A stretch of 64,000 bases of DNA from Cervus elaphus (taxonomy: Eukaryota > Chordata > Mammalia > Artiodactyla > Cervidae): the NCBI RefSeq assembly GCF_910594005.1, contig NC_057828.1:11916235-11980234 (forward strand), given 5' to 3'. The translations under genes were made by a program, and so were the position numbers. Below, piece after piece: positions 11,061 through 24,042 of this stretch. How positions within the stretch are numbered: the first letter of the stretch is position 1; each line of letters opens with the position of its first letter. Under the pieces are notes generated by a model. It saw nothing but the letters and a program-made list of their open reading frames with translations. It was not told the DNA's origin and did not search any database.

Positions 11061-13235
11061 ATTCTGTTTAGCTTACTTATGAGTTATTTTACCCTAGCGC
11101 CTTTTTTGTTGTTGTTGTTATTTTTGTTTTTTTAATTTTCTCTGTTCAGAAGCATCCTGTAAGTAATCACATGCTATTTTATTTTCCGGAGGTTCTGCTA
11201 ATAGCAGTGTAAAGCATTGTAGCCTGAAAAATAATATATAAAAAGGATCTGTGCTTATTTGCTCTAAGATGCTTCACTGAAAGACTAATATTGGAAAATA
11301 TTCTAGTATTCCTTTTCTTCTGTATCAAAATTTCAAGACTGTGCTGCAATCAACAATAGCAGAGATAAGATTCCTGCTGTTTCTCACTAGGGAGTTCAAT
11401 AATCTTCTGATTCTATTCCTATAATGTCACACAAAATTGCTCATAACAGGTAATAGAAGGTATGAAAAGAACATATTATGAAGTGATGGCTTTCTCAGAT
11501 CTATAGACTTTCTGATTTTTGGTTCTGTGTTTTATCCGTATTGATTGGAACATGTGAATAGTACCTATTGGACTGAACAGCTCAGCTTATAAATGAAATT
11601 ATAATTGTTTTAAGTTAGCCTACACATTTTGAAGCTTTTAACAGTAATTTAAGGCCTGAATTATATGTGGCTTTTTATATAAAACTTAGCCAAAATATTC
11701 AGAAAGGTCAATTTCATTGCTCTTTTGTATGAAAAACATTTTAGTCAAACTACAGAACTGCATGCATTTATAACCATCATATTTTGGCTGAAAATGCTTT
11801 TAAAAAATCCACACCATTTGCTGCCCTATGAAGATTTTGTCTGCCCTAGACAATGAGCAAGATCCAATGGGGCAGGGGAGTGGGGGAGGGCAGTAGGCCA
11901 AGCATATTTTATCGTTACCTATTGTGAAACTGTGGCAAAAAGAATGTTTTATAATTCTGAACTTTGAAAAATCATGTCTAACTGTACTTCCATTATCCTC
12001 AGGCATGTATGATGATTTAGAGAATATTGTTTATGTGGATTTTCTAATACAGGGCACATATAGTTCTACCACACATGGATGTATTAAGCATACTTTTTTG
12101 AGGTCAAGATAAAAATGTCTCTTGGGAATATTATTTTCATTCAGAAAGTGAAGAAAGAGTAGCTACAAAAGTCAATGCACATTAGGAATTGACAATACTA
12201 TCTCTGAAAAGAAAATTTATTTACATATTTCTGTGCAGAGGGTATTTCTGTGCACTCTTAAAAATGGCTGCAGATCACAAGAAACTTCTGTGTTGATATC
12301 TGTTGATATTTACCATATTAGATATTAATGTAGACTTATAGAATATATATATATACTTATTCCAAAAAGATAGAATAAATATGTTTAAGTACCAATAGTT
12401 AACCTTTTACAGGTTAGTATATTTTTTTTTTTTTAGGTTAGTATATTTTTATAAAAAGACCTGTAATTTCCAAATCTGAAATATAAAAATAGTGAGAAAA
12501 GTGGCATTGTTTTACATTTTTGAAAATCTGCTCTTTGTCTATCTCACTAATTAGATAATAACTGGATTTATGTATCAGATTCTTCATTCAATCTATTGAG
12601 ATATATTGTTTTCCTTGAAGAAAAAGAATAGGCTCACTTCATTCAGTTGTTTAGTTGGAAGACAAGGGTGTTTTAACAGTCTTTTCAGCTGGTGATGGAT
12701 ATATTTCTCTGATATGACACCAACACTAAATAACTATTAATTTTGTAATAGTTGCTTGTAAAGTGGAATCTGTAATGATGTCAGTAGATTCTTTGTTTTC
12801 TCTTATGTTAAAAACCCACTGGTGATCCTTTCACTTTGAACGGGTCTCTCACATATGCATGATTTTGCACCTTCATGTATTGGCTGTTAAGAAGGTGGTA
12901 ATTATGTCTGATACTGACATATTTCATTATACAATATACAAGTCACTATCAGTTTCATCAGTTTTTTCAGTGAAGCTGGGATGCTGATACAAGCTTTCCA
13001 AAGTGCTTATTTTTGTTTAAAAATTGAATTGTATCATTGGCAATGTGGTGTAAATGCCTAGCATTTTTAATAGTAATATAACTTACAATTAAGCTTTTGA
13101 TTGCTAAGGCATCCATTTTCATGGCATTTACCTTGAATAAGCATATAGCCAGCTGCATGACATGACTACTGACAGAACACCTAGATAAGGAACCAGGCTG
13201 TCCCACCCAACACAGTCCCTTTAAAAAGAGCCCTG
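11061..13235. other. Long AT-rich stretch without identified genes
   Basis: No repeat family or gene was recognised over 2.2 kb. The only structure noted is a short direct duplication of 'aggttagtatattttt' either side of a T-run at about 12410-12451. Confidence 0.5.
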
Positions 13236-14915
13236 AACCTAGAGATTGCCATGATGAGTGAAGTAAATCAGACAAAAGAAGACAAATGCCATATAATCTC
13301 ATTTATATGTGGAATCTAAAAAATGTGGTACAAATGAACTTATTTACAAATCAGAAGTAGAGTCACAGATGCAGAAAACCAAGGTATGGTTACCAAGAGA
13401 GAAGCAAGCAGAGGAGGGAAGGAGAGCATTGGGACGTTGGGACTGACATGTGCACACTACTATATATAAACTGCATAGCTTATGAGAACCTACTGTATGC
13501 CACAGGGAACTCTAGTCAGTGCTCTGTAATGACCTTTATGGGGAACGAGTCTAAAAAGAGTTTTGTTCAGTTCAGTCACTCAGTCATGTCCGAATCTTTG
13601 CGACCCCATGGACTGAGGCACACCAGGCTTCCCTGTCCACCACCAACTCCTGGAGCTTATTCAAACTCATGTCCATTGAGTCGGAGATGCCATCTAACCA
13701 TCTCATCCTGTGTTGTCCCCTTCTCCTCTTGCCTTCAGTCTTTCCCAGCATCAGGGTCTTTTCAAACGAGTCTGTTCTTTGCATCAGATGGCCAAATTAT
13801 TGGAGTTTCAGCTTCAGCATTAGTCATTCTAATGAATATTCAGGACTGATTTCTTTTAGGATGGACTGTTTGGATCTCCTTGCTGTCAAAGGGACTCTCA
13901 AAGTCTTTTCCAACATCACAGTTCAAAAGCATCAATTCTTCGGCGCTCAGCTTTCTTTGTAGTCCAAATCTCACATCCATACATAACTACTGGAAAAACC
14001 ATAGCCTTGACTAGATGGATTGTTTTTGCAAAGTAATGTCTCTGCTTTTTAATATGCTGTCTACGTTTGTCATAGCTTTTCTTCTAAGGAGCAAGTGTCT
14101 TTGAATTTCATAGCTTCAGTTACCATCTGCAGTGATTTTGGAGCCCCCACCCTGCAAAAAAAAAAAAAAAAAAGTCTTTCACTGTTTCCATTGTTTCCCT
14201 GTCTATTTGCCATGAAGTGATGGGACTGGATGCCATGATCTTAGTTTTCTGAATGTTGAGTTTTAAGCTAACTTTTTCACTCTTCTCTTTCACTTTCATC
14301 AAGAGGCTCTTCAGCTCCCCTTTGCTTTCTTCTATAAGGATGATGTCATCTGCATATCTGAGGTTATTGATATTTCTCCTGGCAATCTTGATTCCAGTTT
14401 GTGCTTCATCCAGCCTGGCCTTTCACATGATGTACCTTGCATATAAGTTAAATAAGCAGAGTGACACTATTCAGCCTTGACATACTCCTTTCCCAATTTG
14501 GAACCAGTGTTGTTCCATGTCCATTTCTAACTGTTGTTTCTTGAACTGCATACAGATTTCTCAAGAGGCAGGTGAGGTGGTCCAGTATTCCCATCTCTTT
14601 AAGAATTTTCCACAGTTTTGTGTGATCCTCACAGTCAAAGGCTTTGGCATAGTCAATAAAGAAGAAGTAGATGTTTTTTCTGGAACTCTCTTGATTTTTT
14701 GATGATCCAGTGGTGGTTGGCAATTTGATCTCTGATTCCTCTGCCTTTTCTAAATCCAGCTTGAACATCTGGAAGTTCGTGGTTTACATATTGTTGAAAC
14801 CTGGCTAGGAGAATTTTGAGTAACTGAGTCACTTTTGCTGTACATCTGAAACTAACACAACATTGTAAGTCAACTATACTGTGCTCCAATAAAAAACAAA
14901 AAAATAAAAAAAGCC
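13236..14915 (+). mobile_element. L1 3' end, split by a BovB insertion
   Basis: The left part, 13236-13562, reads as the end of an L1 (the 'atataatctcatttatatgtgg' region and 3' UTR). The right part, 14819-14915, resumes with the L1 terminus ('acaacattgtaagtcaacta') and an A-rich tail. The 1.25 kb between them is an antisense BovB. The L1 is therefore older than the BovB insertion. Confidence 0.75.
13563..14818 (-). mobile_element. BovB LINE, 5'-truncated, nested in L1
   Basis: The 3' tail is at the left ('ttcagttcagtcactcag'). The - strand then reads the 3' region and the reverse transcriptase up to about 14812. The reverse transcriptase is broken into frames at 14120-14302 and 14448-14768 and is interrupted near 14155-14175 by a poly(A) expansion (sense strand T-run). 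In the catalytic box region near 14340-14360 the sequence has drifted (the codons around the YADD position read differently from the other copies). Not capable of activity. Confidence 0.88.
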
Positions 14916-15498
14916 TTGGGTGATATACATACCTGACACCTTTTCCTGTCCCTCAACCTAATTTCCACTCTTAAACTTTAAAGTCACCAGTAAGGAGTGA
15001 GCCCTCAAAATCCTAGGCACCCCGCCCTCAGAATGCAAAAAGGAGCCCAAGCTGAAACTCCATCTCTGATTGTCAGAGTACAGAGACTGAATTCAGCTTT
15101 GTAACTAATGCTAAAGCCCTATCATGTTTCAAGTTGGTCAAGAGGCTAGTCTGACAAATTGTGAGTGAACAATGGCTGAGAAGGAGTAGATGGAGTTAGG
15201 GAAGTAACAAGGTGATCAGACTGTATAAGGCTTTATAGACCATCATACAGATGTTTTCTCTTTTTGTTGTTTGGTTGCTAAGTCATGTTTGACTCTTTTT
15301 TGACCTTCCCTTTTATTAAATACAGACACATTACAGGATTTTGAGGAGAGGAGTTGTATAGCTTAATTTAAACTTTGAAAGAATCAGTCTAATTATAGAA
15401 TTTAAGAATAAGAGAGAACATGGGCAGACACACATCCATGATTTAGGAGACTTTTATGGTAATTCAGATGAGATATCATGGTGATTTGGCCTGTCCTT
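14916..15498. other. Unannotated sequence with a short Bov-A remnant
   Basis: No gene. About 40 bp at 15264-15306 matches the antisense Bov-A/BovB tail ('ggttgctaagtcatgtttga') and is a remnant. Confidence 0.5.
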
Positions 15499-15722
15499 GT
15501 AGCAGATACTCAGTTGTGTCTGACTCTTTACAACCTCAGAGACTATGGTCTTCCAGGTGCCTCTGCCCATAGAATTTTCCAGGCAAGAATACTGGAGTAG
15601 GCTGCCATTTCCTACTCCAGAGGATCTTCCTGACCTAGGGATTGAACCCACATCTCTTGCGTTCCTGCATTGGCAGGCAGGTTCTTTACCACTAAGCTAC
15701 CTGGGAAGTCCTGGTAGCAGAT
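15499..15722 (-). mobile_element. Bov-tA SINE, antisense, 9-bp target duplication
   Basis: Bov-A body followed by the tRNA-like head ('ctaagctacctgggaagtcc'). It is flanked by gtagcagat at 15499-15507 and 15714-15722. Confidence 0.9.
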
Positions 15723-16507
15723 GGCTTGGTAGGATAAAGTGATTAAACGGTGGGTATATTCAGAAGACAGATCTCTCAGGAGTTTCTAATCAACTGAATG
15801 GATGCTATGAGAAAAAGACTTGTCTAGAAGGACTCTAGAGTTCTTGACCTGAATTTATGAAATAACAATATTGCCATTAATGATAATGGTTGCCACTTTG
15901 GCTAAGTTTGAGCACAATCAGTTTAGCTTTTACACAGGACATTTGAGATATCTTTTAGATCCATAGCATCAGATATTAAGTATATAGTTGAATGGGATAT
16001 ATTGGATTAGTGTGAGGGGCGAGTTGATGCTAGAGATAAGGAGTTCCTCATTGTTATACTGGGAGTGTGTGTAGATTGAGAAGAGAAGGAAAATACATAC
16101 TTAAATTTTGACCCTTTTCATATTAGGAAGATGGGCAAAAGAGGAAGAAGTAAAGACACCAGAAGAAGCAAAAAGTGAAGTAGGGGTTCATTCAAGGAAG
16201 TCTGAGTTTTTTAGGTCAAGTGAAAAATAGTAAGGCTGATTTCCTGTATCAAATTCTGTTGACAGTATGATGAAAACTGATTTCATTGAATTTACATGAA
16301 AACCAATGGCAGACATGATAAAAAGTTCTCGAGTGGTAATGTGGGCAAAATCCTGATTACACTGGTTCAAGAGAGAATAGGATCCTTAACATTAAGCTGA
16401 AAATCTTAGAACAGAAAGAACACTTTGAAATAAAATATGATAGGGCCCTTTAAAAGAATCTATTAATATCCTTCAACATCATATTTAGTTTTGTTGTAAA
16501 TCAAGGC
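15723..16507. other. Unannotated sequence
   Basis: No repeat or gene recognised. The 60-codon - strand frame at 16188-16370 shows no domain. Confidence 0.5.
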
Positions 16508-16688
16508 TTGTTGTTGTTGTTCAGTGGCTAAGTCGTGTCCAACTGTTTGTGACTCCATGGATTGCAGCATGCCAGGCTCCTCTGTCCTTCGCTGTCTCCT
16601 GGAGCTTGCTCAAACTCATGTTCATTGAGTTGGTGATCCTATGCAACCATTTCATCCTCTGCTTCCCTCTTCTTTTGCCTTCAGTACT
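16508..16688 (-). mobile_element. BovB 3' fragment, antisense
   Basis: Begins with GTT repeats and the 'cagtggctaagtcgtgtcc' tail, then about 170 bp of BovB 3' region ending at 'cttcagt'. The sequence past the Bov-A portion is BovB-specific (the 'tcaaactcatgttcattgag' segment), so this is BovB and not a SINE. Confidence 0.8.
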
Positions 16689-17754
16689 AAGTCAGACCCA
16701 ATGTAGGATTGTGTGTTCTATTTAAAATCCTATAAATAAGAATATCAGGGGAAAAATATAGCATGTTTAAACAGGCATTTAACTTTCACAATATTATGGA
16801 AACTATAGTTTATCAAGACACTTAAGGGCATGGTGGAAAAACTACATTATCATTATCAAAAAGGATGCTAGTTTTTCAGCATTTTTAACTTTCCTCTGTG
16901 TCAGGGGAAAGTCTTCTGTAACATAAAAAGCAGAGGGAGCATATATAATCAATTTCATTCAGATAATTTCATTTTTCTTAATCTATATGATAAATACAGA
17001 GAAATAAGTAGAGCCCCACTAGTTATATTTCTATTTGCATTAATCACATTAAATATACCTCAAAGAAATCATGCATTTCATGCTGGGATATCACAGTTAA
17101 CATCTGCTTTCTTCCTTAATATGTAAAAATTACTTAAGTTTCGCTAGTTTTTAGTATTTTTAAAACTTTTACTTTATTTATTAAATCATTTTTTTGAAGC
17201 TCTGGCTATCGCCTAGGTACTTCTCCAGAAACTGGATGAAAGTCAGCAAAAAATGCTGCTAAAAAATTTGTACTTGCTATATATGTTGCTTAAAAATAGA
17301 GGTTGTGGAAGACTGCAGTTAAAGGGCAAACATTTAGCAAAACTTAAATGCTAAATTGAAAGCATTTGGGAAGTTCTTCTCTGTGCTGTACCCAGGACAC
17401 ATGATCGATCACAACAGTTTTGTTTTGTTTTGTTTTTTCCAAATTGGCTTAAACTCTTGAGTAAAAAGATATTTAATATTTTTGATACCAGTTGTAACAT
17501 CTGTGGTTCCCATTTCTGCTCCTCATGTACTGTGACCACCCCAGAATTAAAAAACTAAACTTTTGCCTTGACTGTACAGCCAATGAGAAATGAAATGATA
17601 TGGAAACTCAGAGAACGGAACCCTGGGGAATGAAGGACTAGGCTTGAAAAATATTTGAAAATCACCCATCTCTAAGAGGTTAAGGAAAAGGAAGTACAAG
17701 AAATATTTATAAGTCAGTGGGGAAAGATGTCTATTTAGGTCTTCCCCTGCACCA
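16689..17754. other. Unannotated AT-rich sequence
   Basis: No gene found. A TTTTG repeat lies at 17418-17436. Part of 17540-17750 may belong to the L1 insertion to the right. Confidence 0.45.
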
Positions 17755-18262
17755 TTTTTCGATTGGGTTGTTTGCTTTTTTGATCTTGAGCTCCATGAGC
17801 TGTTTGTATATTTTGGAGGTTTATCCTTTGTTGCTTTGTTTGCAAATATTTTGTGCCATTCTGAGGGTTGTCTTTTCATCTTGATTACCTATTTCTGAGA
17901 TAGGAATAGAGACAGATTAAGAGAATGGAAATCTGGACCCAGAGGGGTTTGGAGGGGAAGTGGGACAAATTGGGAGATTGGCATTAACATATATACACAC
18001 ACATGCACGCATGCACAAACACACACACACACACACACACTAGTGTGTAAAAGAGATAGCTAGTGGGAACATGTTATAAAGCACAAGGAGCTCAGCTTGG
18101 TGCTCTGTGGTGACCTAGAGGTGTGGATTGGGGTTGGGGTGGGAGGGAGGCTCAGGAGGAAATGAATAAATGTATGCATGTGGTTGATTCATCTCACTCT
18201 ACAGCATAAACTAACACAACATTGTAAGGCACTTATATTCCCATAAAAAAAGAAGTCAGGAG
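17755..18262 (+). mobile_element. L1 3' end, possibly with inverted 5' part
   Basis: The part from about 17940 to 18262 reads as a sense L1 3' UTR and terminus ('aacacaacattgtaaggcac', then an A-rich tail). The piece at 17755-17885 resembles L1 coding sequence read antisense ('cgattgggttgtttgctttt'). The arrangement fits a 5' inversion by twin priming. A CA microsatellite lies inside at about 17993-18040. Confidence 0.5.
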
Positions 18263-18682
18263 GGGACTCAGTGAATCAAAAATAAGCACTAGAAAAAATA
18301 AACTGAATGCATATGACTATCTTATATCTTAGACATGGAGCTCATAGAATAAATACAGAAAAGTTAGAAAACATAAGAAACAAATATGACTGATAGAACA
18401 TAAATTAAGACAGTAGGTATGAGTCTAAGAATCAGTAAATATAGTAAATCTGAATGTGTTAAATTTCCATTGTGAAAAGTAAAGAGGTTTATTGAAATGA
18501 ATTCAACCATATGCATTTTTGCAAATGATTCACTAAATTATATTAATAGTTATAGAGAAAAGTTGAAAATGAAGGATTGCTAAAGATTCCAGGCTAAGGC
18601 TAGCAGAAAGCAAGCAGCTATATTAATATTGTCAGAGAAGAGAGAATTTAAGAAAAAAATTTTGATATAACAGAGAAGGACA
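18263..18682. other. Unannotated AT-rich sequence
   Basis: No gene or repeat recognised. Confidence 0.5.
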
Positions 18683-19332
18683 GTTCAAATTATTGTTATG
18701 AACTAAATCCTTGTGTTCTCAAGTTCAGATGTAGAAGCCCCATCCCCTATATGGTAGTATTTGGAGATGAGACTACTAGGAGGTAATTAGGGTTGATGAG
18801 TTCATGAGGGTGGGGCCCTTGTAGGCCTTAAAGTTACTTCTCTTATAAGAAGAAACCCCAGAGAGTATGGTCTTTGTCCTCACACACAAAGGAGGAGTCG
18901 TGTTACCACATATGATACGGCAATTGCCTCCAAGCCAAGAGAAGAGGTCTCAGAATGAACCCTACCTTGATGGCACTTGGATCTTGGACTTGCCAGTCTC
19001 TAGAAGGGTGAAAGATAAACTTCTGTTGTTTAATCTGCCTGTGCATGTATGCATACTAAGTTGCTTCAGTCATATCAGACTCTTTGCCATCTCATGGACC
19101 ATAGCCCTATAGCCCGCCAGGCTCCTCTGTCCATGGGATTCTCCAGGCAAGAATTCTGGAGTGGGTTGCCATGCCCTCCTCCAGGGGATCTGCCTGACCC
19201 AGGAATCAAACCTACATCTCTTATGTCTCCTGTATTAGCAGGCAGGTTCTTTACCATTAGGACTACCTGTGAAGCCCTTTAATCTGCCCAGTTCATGGTA
19301 TTTTATTATGGTAGGTCAAGGAAACTAAAACA
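18683..19332 (+). mobile_element. MaLR-type LTR (MST/MLT1-like), split by a SINE
   Basis: The order of landmarks matches ERVL-MaLR LTRs: 'gaagccccatcccctata', 'ggaggtaattagggttgatg', 'gtggggcccttgtaggcctt', 'cttataagaagaaacccca', 'ggatcttggacttgccagtc', then 'aacttctgttgtttaatctg'. The last part resumes after a Bov-tA insertion at 19289 ('cagttcatggtattttatta'). It is an ancient solo LTR with no coding function. Confidence 0.72.
19029..19288 (-). mobile_element. Bov-tA SINE, antisense, 11-bp target duplication
   Basis: Inserted into the MaLR-type LTR. The duplication tttaatctgcc is exact at 19029-19039 and 19278-19288. Bov-A body and tRNA-like head are both complete. Confidence 0.92.
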
Positions 19333-20430
19333 GTTATTTTGAGATAAAATCTTAAGAATTCATAATATTCATGGACCTTCATACATGTAGCTATATATGT
19401 AATATAACAATAAAATTGCTATAAAATTGAAGACACTGAGTTTCTTAGAGAAAAGACAGAGTAAATAGTAACAAAAGAATAGGATAAAGAAATTTGATTG
19501 ATACAACTGAAAATCTTGACCTAATGAATGTATATGGAACCATACCCTCACAAGTCCAATATTTACACTCTTTTAAAATCTCTTTCATAAGCAGTAGTGG
19601 ATAGTTTCCATGTACAAGGTCTTAAAAGAAATGTCAAGTAATTTTAAAACAAAAAGCCTAATTTTACTTAATACATTTTAAAAATGCAAAATGCCAGCCA
19701 AAATTATATTTCACCATTATTTAAAATAAAATACACTATTCTGAATAATTATTGAATAAGAATTAAAATTATTATTTTTAAGAATAGAAATACTACTTGT
19801 GATATGAGTGGCATAGCAGGAAATATGTAAATAAAAAAAGAAAATGTGTAAAATTTGTATTTGGCTAATGCTAAAACAAGATTTATTCTATGAAAATCTG
19901 TTTTATAAAATAAACTCAAGGCAAAGGAAATCTTCACAGGCAAAAAACAATAACTTTAAATAGAATAAAAAACTTTAGTATAGTTCCTTAAAACCCAATG
20001 TTAGTCTTTTGAGAAACAAGCAAAAGAACAAATACTGGCAAATTTGATAATTTATGAGTATGCGTAACCTTAGAAATAAAAAACAGCAAAGTCAAGTCAG
20101 AGAGTAAATAAAATTGTGAGAGCATATTATATATAACTTTATGTCAATAAGTTAAACATTTTAAATAACATAAATGCTTTTCTAGAGAAAAAAATTCCAT
20201 ACAGCAGTTCTTATAAGTAATTGGTAAAGCAGACAAAATTTTTTTTCTCGGAGAACATGCAACACTTTTATGATATTACTGGTGAGTGTTATCAAGCATT
20301 TCTCAAAAGGAATATAGAAAATGTTGGAGTTCTGTCCACTCTAAGTTATATAGCTAGAATGGGTCAACAGTTAACACAAGAAGAAAGTTATAGAGGGTTT
20401 TTGTTTATTTCTATTTTGAAGGTATCATCA
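19333..20430. other. Unannotated AT-rich sequence
   Basis: Very AT-rich, with no recognised gene or repeat. The 73-codon + strand frame at 20221-20442 shows no domain and runs into the next SINE. Confidence 0.5.
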
Positions 20431-20634
20431 GCTGTTGTTTAGTCACTAAGTTATATCCAACTCTTTTCCAAGCCCATGGACTATAACTCACCAGGCTCCT
20501 CTGTCCATGGGATTATCCAGGCAAGCATACTGGAGTGGGTTGCCATGCCCTCTTCCAGGGGATCCTCCTGACCCTGGAATTGAACCTCTGTCTCCTGCAT
20601 TTCAGGAGGACTCTTTACGCACTGAGCCACCTCC
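20431..20634 (-). mobile_element. Bov-tA SINE, antisense
   Basis: Starts with the 'gttgtttagtcactaagtta' tail and ends in the tRNA-like head ('tttacgcactgagccacct'). Confidence 0.85.
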
Positions 20635-21087
20635 AGTCCTTTTAGGAGGAGGCATTTTGGATCTGTGGAAGGGAGTCAGAATCTATCAATTTTATATACT
20701 TCTGAAGTAATTCTGTATGTGTCCATATGGAATTCGTGCCTTGTTTTAAATATGATGCTAATAAAAGCCAATTGCACTTACAGTGCTTGATCCACATCTA
20801 CACGAGGCAGTCAGGACCCTGAGTTAGGAACATGACTGGTGAAAACCACAGTCTTAATTCCCAACAAGGTATGGTTTCTATGTGTTGTTCTTAGTGATTT
20901 ATGGAAGTATGGAAATATTTACATTAATAATGTTTTCTTTAACTTTTGAAGTAAGCTATCCTTATAAATACATAAACTTACTTTAATAGTAAGTATAATA
21001 AATCTGATCTATCAGACTGCAGTTGCTCCATGAGTGGAGAGTTCTCTTGAGGGGTGTGTCTCTTAGGGAGAGGAAGAAACACATCCA
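20635..21087. other. Unannotated sequence
   Basis: No gene or repeat recognised. Confidence 0.5.
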
Positions 21088-21284
21088 TTGTTGTTTAGTC
21101 ACTTAGTCATGTCCAACTCTTTGTGACCTCGTGGGCTGCAGCGTGCCAGACTTTCCTGTCCTTGACCGTCTCCTGGAGTTTGCTCAAGCTCATGTCCATT
21201 GAGTCTGTGATGCCATCCAAACATCTCATCCTCTGTTGTCCCTGTCTCCTGCCCTCAGTCTTTCCCAGCATCAGTGTCTTAGAG
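21088..21284 (-). mobile_element. BovB 3' fragment, antisense
   Basis: Carries the BovB tail and about 170 bp of 3' region, including 'ctcatgtccattgagtctgt' and 'tttcccagcatcagtgtctt'. Confidence 0.85.
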
Positions 21285-22539
21285 CAGAGGACTGTCTGAT
21301 CCTCTGAGGTAGCATATCATAAGATTGTGAGCTGCCCCTCACCCATAAACTGCTAAAATAACAGTTAGACCTTTTTCGTGAATACTGAAACTGTCTCTGG
21401 GAATCCTAGAATGTTTTTGGTTTGCTTTTTATATCAGTGATAGAAGCACCTAGTTATGTACTAGAAACTGCAAAACTGCACAACTGGAGGCAGTAACTAT
21501 AATTCTAGGGTTAGTTACGGAGATAATGGGTGTGAGGCAGGGCTTCTAATCTGAGAAACATTTAAAAAAAAATGTTTCTTCTGTCTTTCTAAGTCAGACC
21601 AAAACTGGCCTTCTAAGAAAGCCAGCACATAATGGGAAAAAGCAATCCAAAGATATTTAGTTATTTCAAAAATGCTATATGGAATAGTTTCTGGTGATCT
21701 GTTTTAGCAAGATATTCAAAATAGTCTTTATGTTCTGCCATAGAATTTTCCAGTATTTTATTTAGTATTTTTTACATGATGATTCTTAGTTTCTTGATAC
21801 TGCTATGTGATTACTTTTCAGAAGCAAGACTGGGCACATTTTCTTGTTTCTATTGAGTTAGTGTTCATTTTGGCAGTTACTGTAATTACATAGTGCTGAA
21901 TTCAGGAGTGCTGGCCAGAAAAAACAAGATGGAAACAGGTGCAGTGCTGTTACGACTCACACACTAGTCTCCCTGTAAATGATTTCACAGGTGAAACGTT
22001 CCTCTCGCCCCAAAGGCTTCCAAAACCCTACAGAAGGGATATGATCAAAGGCGTTTTTTTTTCAACTCAAGGCAAAACAAGTGGAGGAAAACTAAAACAT
22101 AAAAGGAACAAAGCACTGTCTGTCATTATACTTGCAAAAATGTTTCATTTCCCCTAAATATTGCATATATTTCCAGTAGTACTTATTTTGCATGTTTAAT
22201 GTTATTCAGTTACTGGAAAATACTATTCTTGAGAATCAAATCCATTACATACAAGAAGCCCTCTTCTGTTAAACTACTATGAATAAAAGACAAAAACAAA
22301 CTCCTCTAATATCTTAATTATTGTGATTGTATTTCTTAAACATAATGTGTTTAAATTTTTTTTTTCTGAGAACAGCTTCATCTCAAAAACAATGGGAGAG
22401 AGATTTATAAAAACCAAGAATCTAGAAATATAGTCGATCAGATAGCAAAAGGAAAAGAGTAACTTTCTCAAATAGTGATAAAGCTTCCAGTAAGATTTTA
22501 ATAGTAGCTGGGACCATTTGAGTATTCTTATTAAAGGAA
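21285..22539. other. Unannotated sequence
   Basis: No recognised gene or repeat over 1.25 kb. Confidence 0.5.
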
Positions 22540-22722
22540 TGGGATTCCCTAGTTGCTCAGATGGTAAAGAATCTTCCTGCAGTGGGGGAGACCTGGGTTT
22601 GATCCCTGGGTCGGAAAGATCCCCTGGAGGAGGAAATGGCAACCCACTCCAGTATTCTTGCCTAGATAATCCCATGGATAGAGGGGTTTAGTGGGCTATA
22701 GTCCATAGGGTCACAAAGGAAT
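22540..22722 (+). mobile_element. Bov-tA SINE
   Basis: Head 'gggattccctagttgctcag', then the Bov-A body ending 'gtccatagggtcacaaagga'. Confidence 0.85.
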
Positions 22723-23479
22723 AAGAAGGCTTAGTTTGTTATAAAATATTAATTATGTTGCTCCTTTGTATTAAGCTAATATGAAAAATTCAAGCATAAA
22801 AATGCAATGTCAATTACAATAAGGCTATAAAGCTACAAGCTATACCCTATGAGTGAGCAGAATCTGATTTTTATGATTTTTTGTTGACGTATAGCAGTTC
22901 AGGTGTCCATGTGGCCTTTGTGATAACTACTTACGGTGAAATTTTAGGGCTATTCTTCCCAGTTCTCCATTTTGCTAATTTCTCTGCTATAGTTTCCTTA
23001 TATACCTATTTCATCATTCCTAAAGCAGTCCAGTCAATGGTTATCAAATAAACTCTTAAGTACTTGATAAACTTTCAGCTAATGTTCATTGAAGAAAGAC
23101 TGAATAAATAATTCTATTTCAGACTTAACTTTTGAGTAAATATTTTGTTCATCAGTGGATAAAAGAATACTTAGGAAATTTTACAATACATATACTATTT
23201 TCTGTATAATGCTTGGCTTTTATAATCATCTAACGTGATATATTTGTTACATTTCAGATTACATCATTTTAGCCAGGTTATGTACTATGTAAAAGGGCAA
23301 CCCCAGAAAAAGAAACGTTAATTTTTACATTTGATAATTTTAAAAAAATTTATATTTTGAAGTAATTATGAAATCATTGCAAGTTCCAGAAATAGGACAT
23401 CAATTACTCTGTAACATTTACCAAACATCTGCTAGTGATAACCACTTATAAAACTCTACTAGTGTCCAGAGCTAAGAAA
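22723..23479. other. Unannotated AT-rich sequence
   Basis: No gene or named repeat. Confidence 0.5.
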
Positions 23480-24042
23480 CTTTTTGTTAATACTGCTAAA
23501 GAGGAAATTTCCTCTACACTTGTAGGCTCTTTTGGCCAGTCTAATAATTAAGTTGGCATAAGACATTAACAGGAGAAAAACAAATGTGATTTTGTGTATA
23601 TGGAACCTCACATAAACTTGAGAGGACTCAAGACAGTCAGGGGACTGAGGCTTGTGTGCCATCCTGAGCTAAAAGGAGAAGGGGTAGGGGTCTGGGACTT
23701 TAGAGGGGAGGAATACAATTTACAGGGAGATGGGAAGAGCCAATGTCTGGAAAATAAATTTTTGTCATGCCATGTAGAGATAATGGGACAAGAGGAATTT
23801 CTTGAGAATCAAGAACAATGGTAGATTTTTTCTTGTAATGGTTAGTCTTTTGTCTTTAGTTCCTAGAAAACTCCATAATCATAAATGTGAAATGGGTGTA
23901 TTGTTATTTATAACAAGCCCCTTACTACCACAGTTGGGTTAATGTTAATGAGGTGACTTTTGGAAGCACCTAAATATGGGGTCTAGTTGTCAGGAGAACC
24001 AAAATTGTGGTTAGATAGTTGGGACATTTAGCCCCACCCTAG
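23480..24042 (-). mobile_element. Old LTR-like sequence, antisense
   Basis: Read on the - strand it ends with a pyrimidine-rich segment ('ttgtttttctcctgttaatg') and has a TATAAATA-like box near 23908. This resembles a retroviral LTR of an old class I or class III element. Boundaries are not clear, and the right edge abuts the BovB start at 24043. Family not named. Confidence 0.35.
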
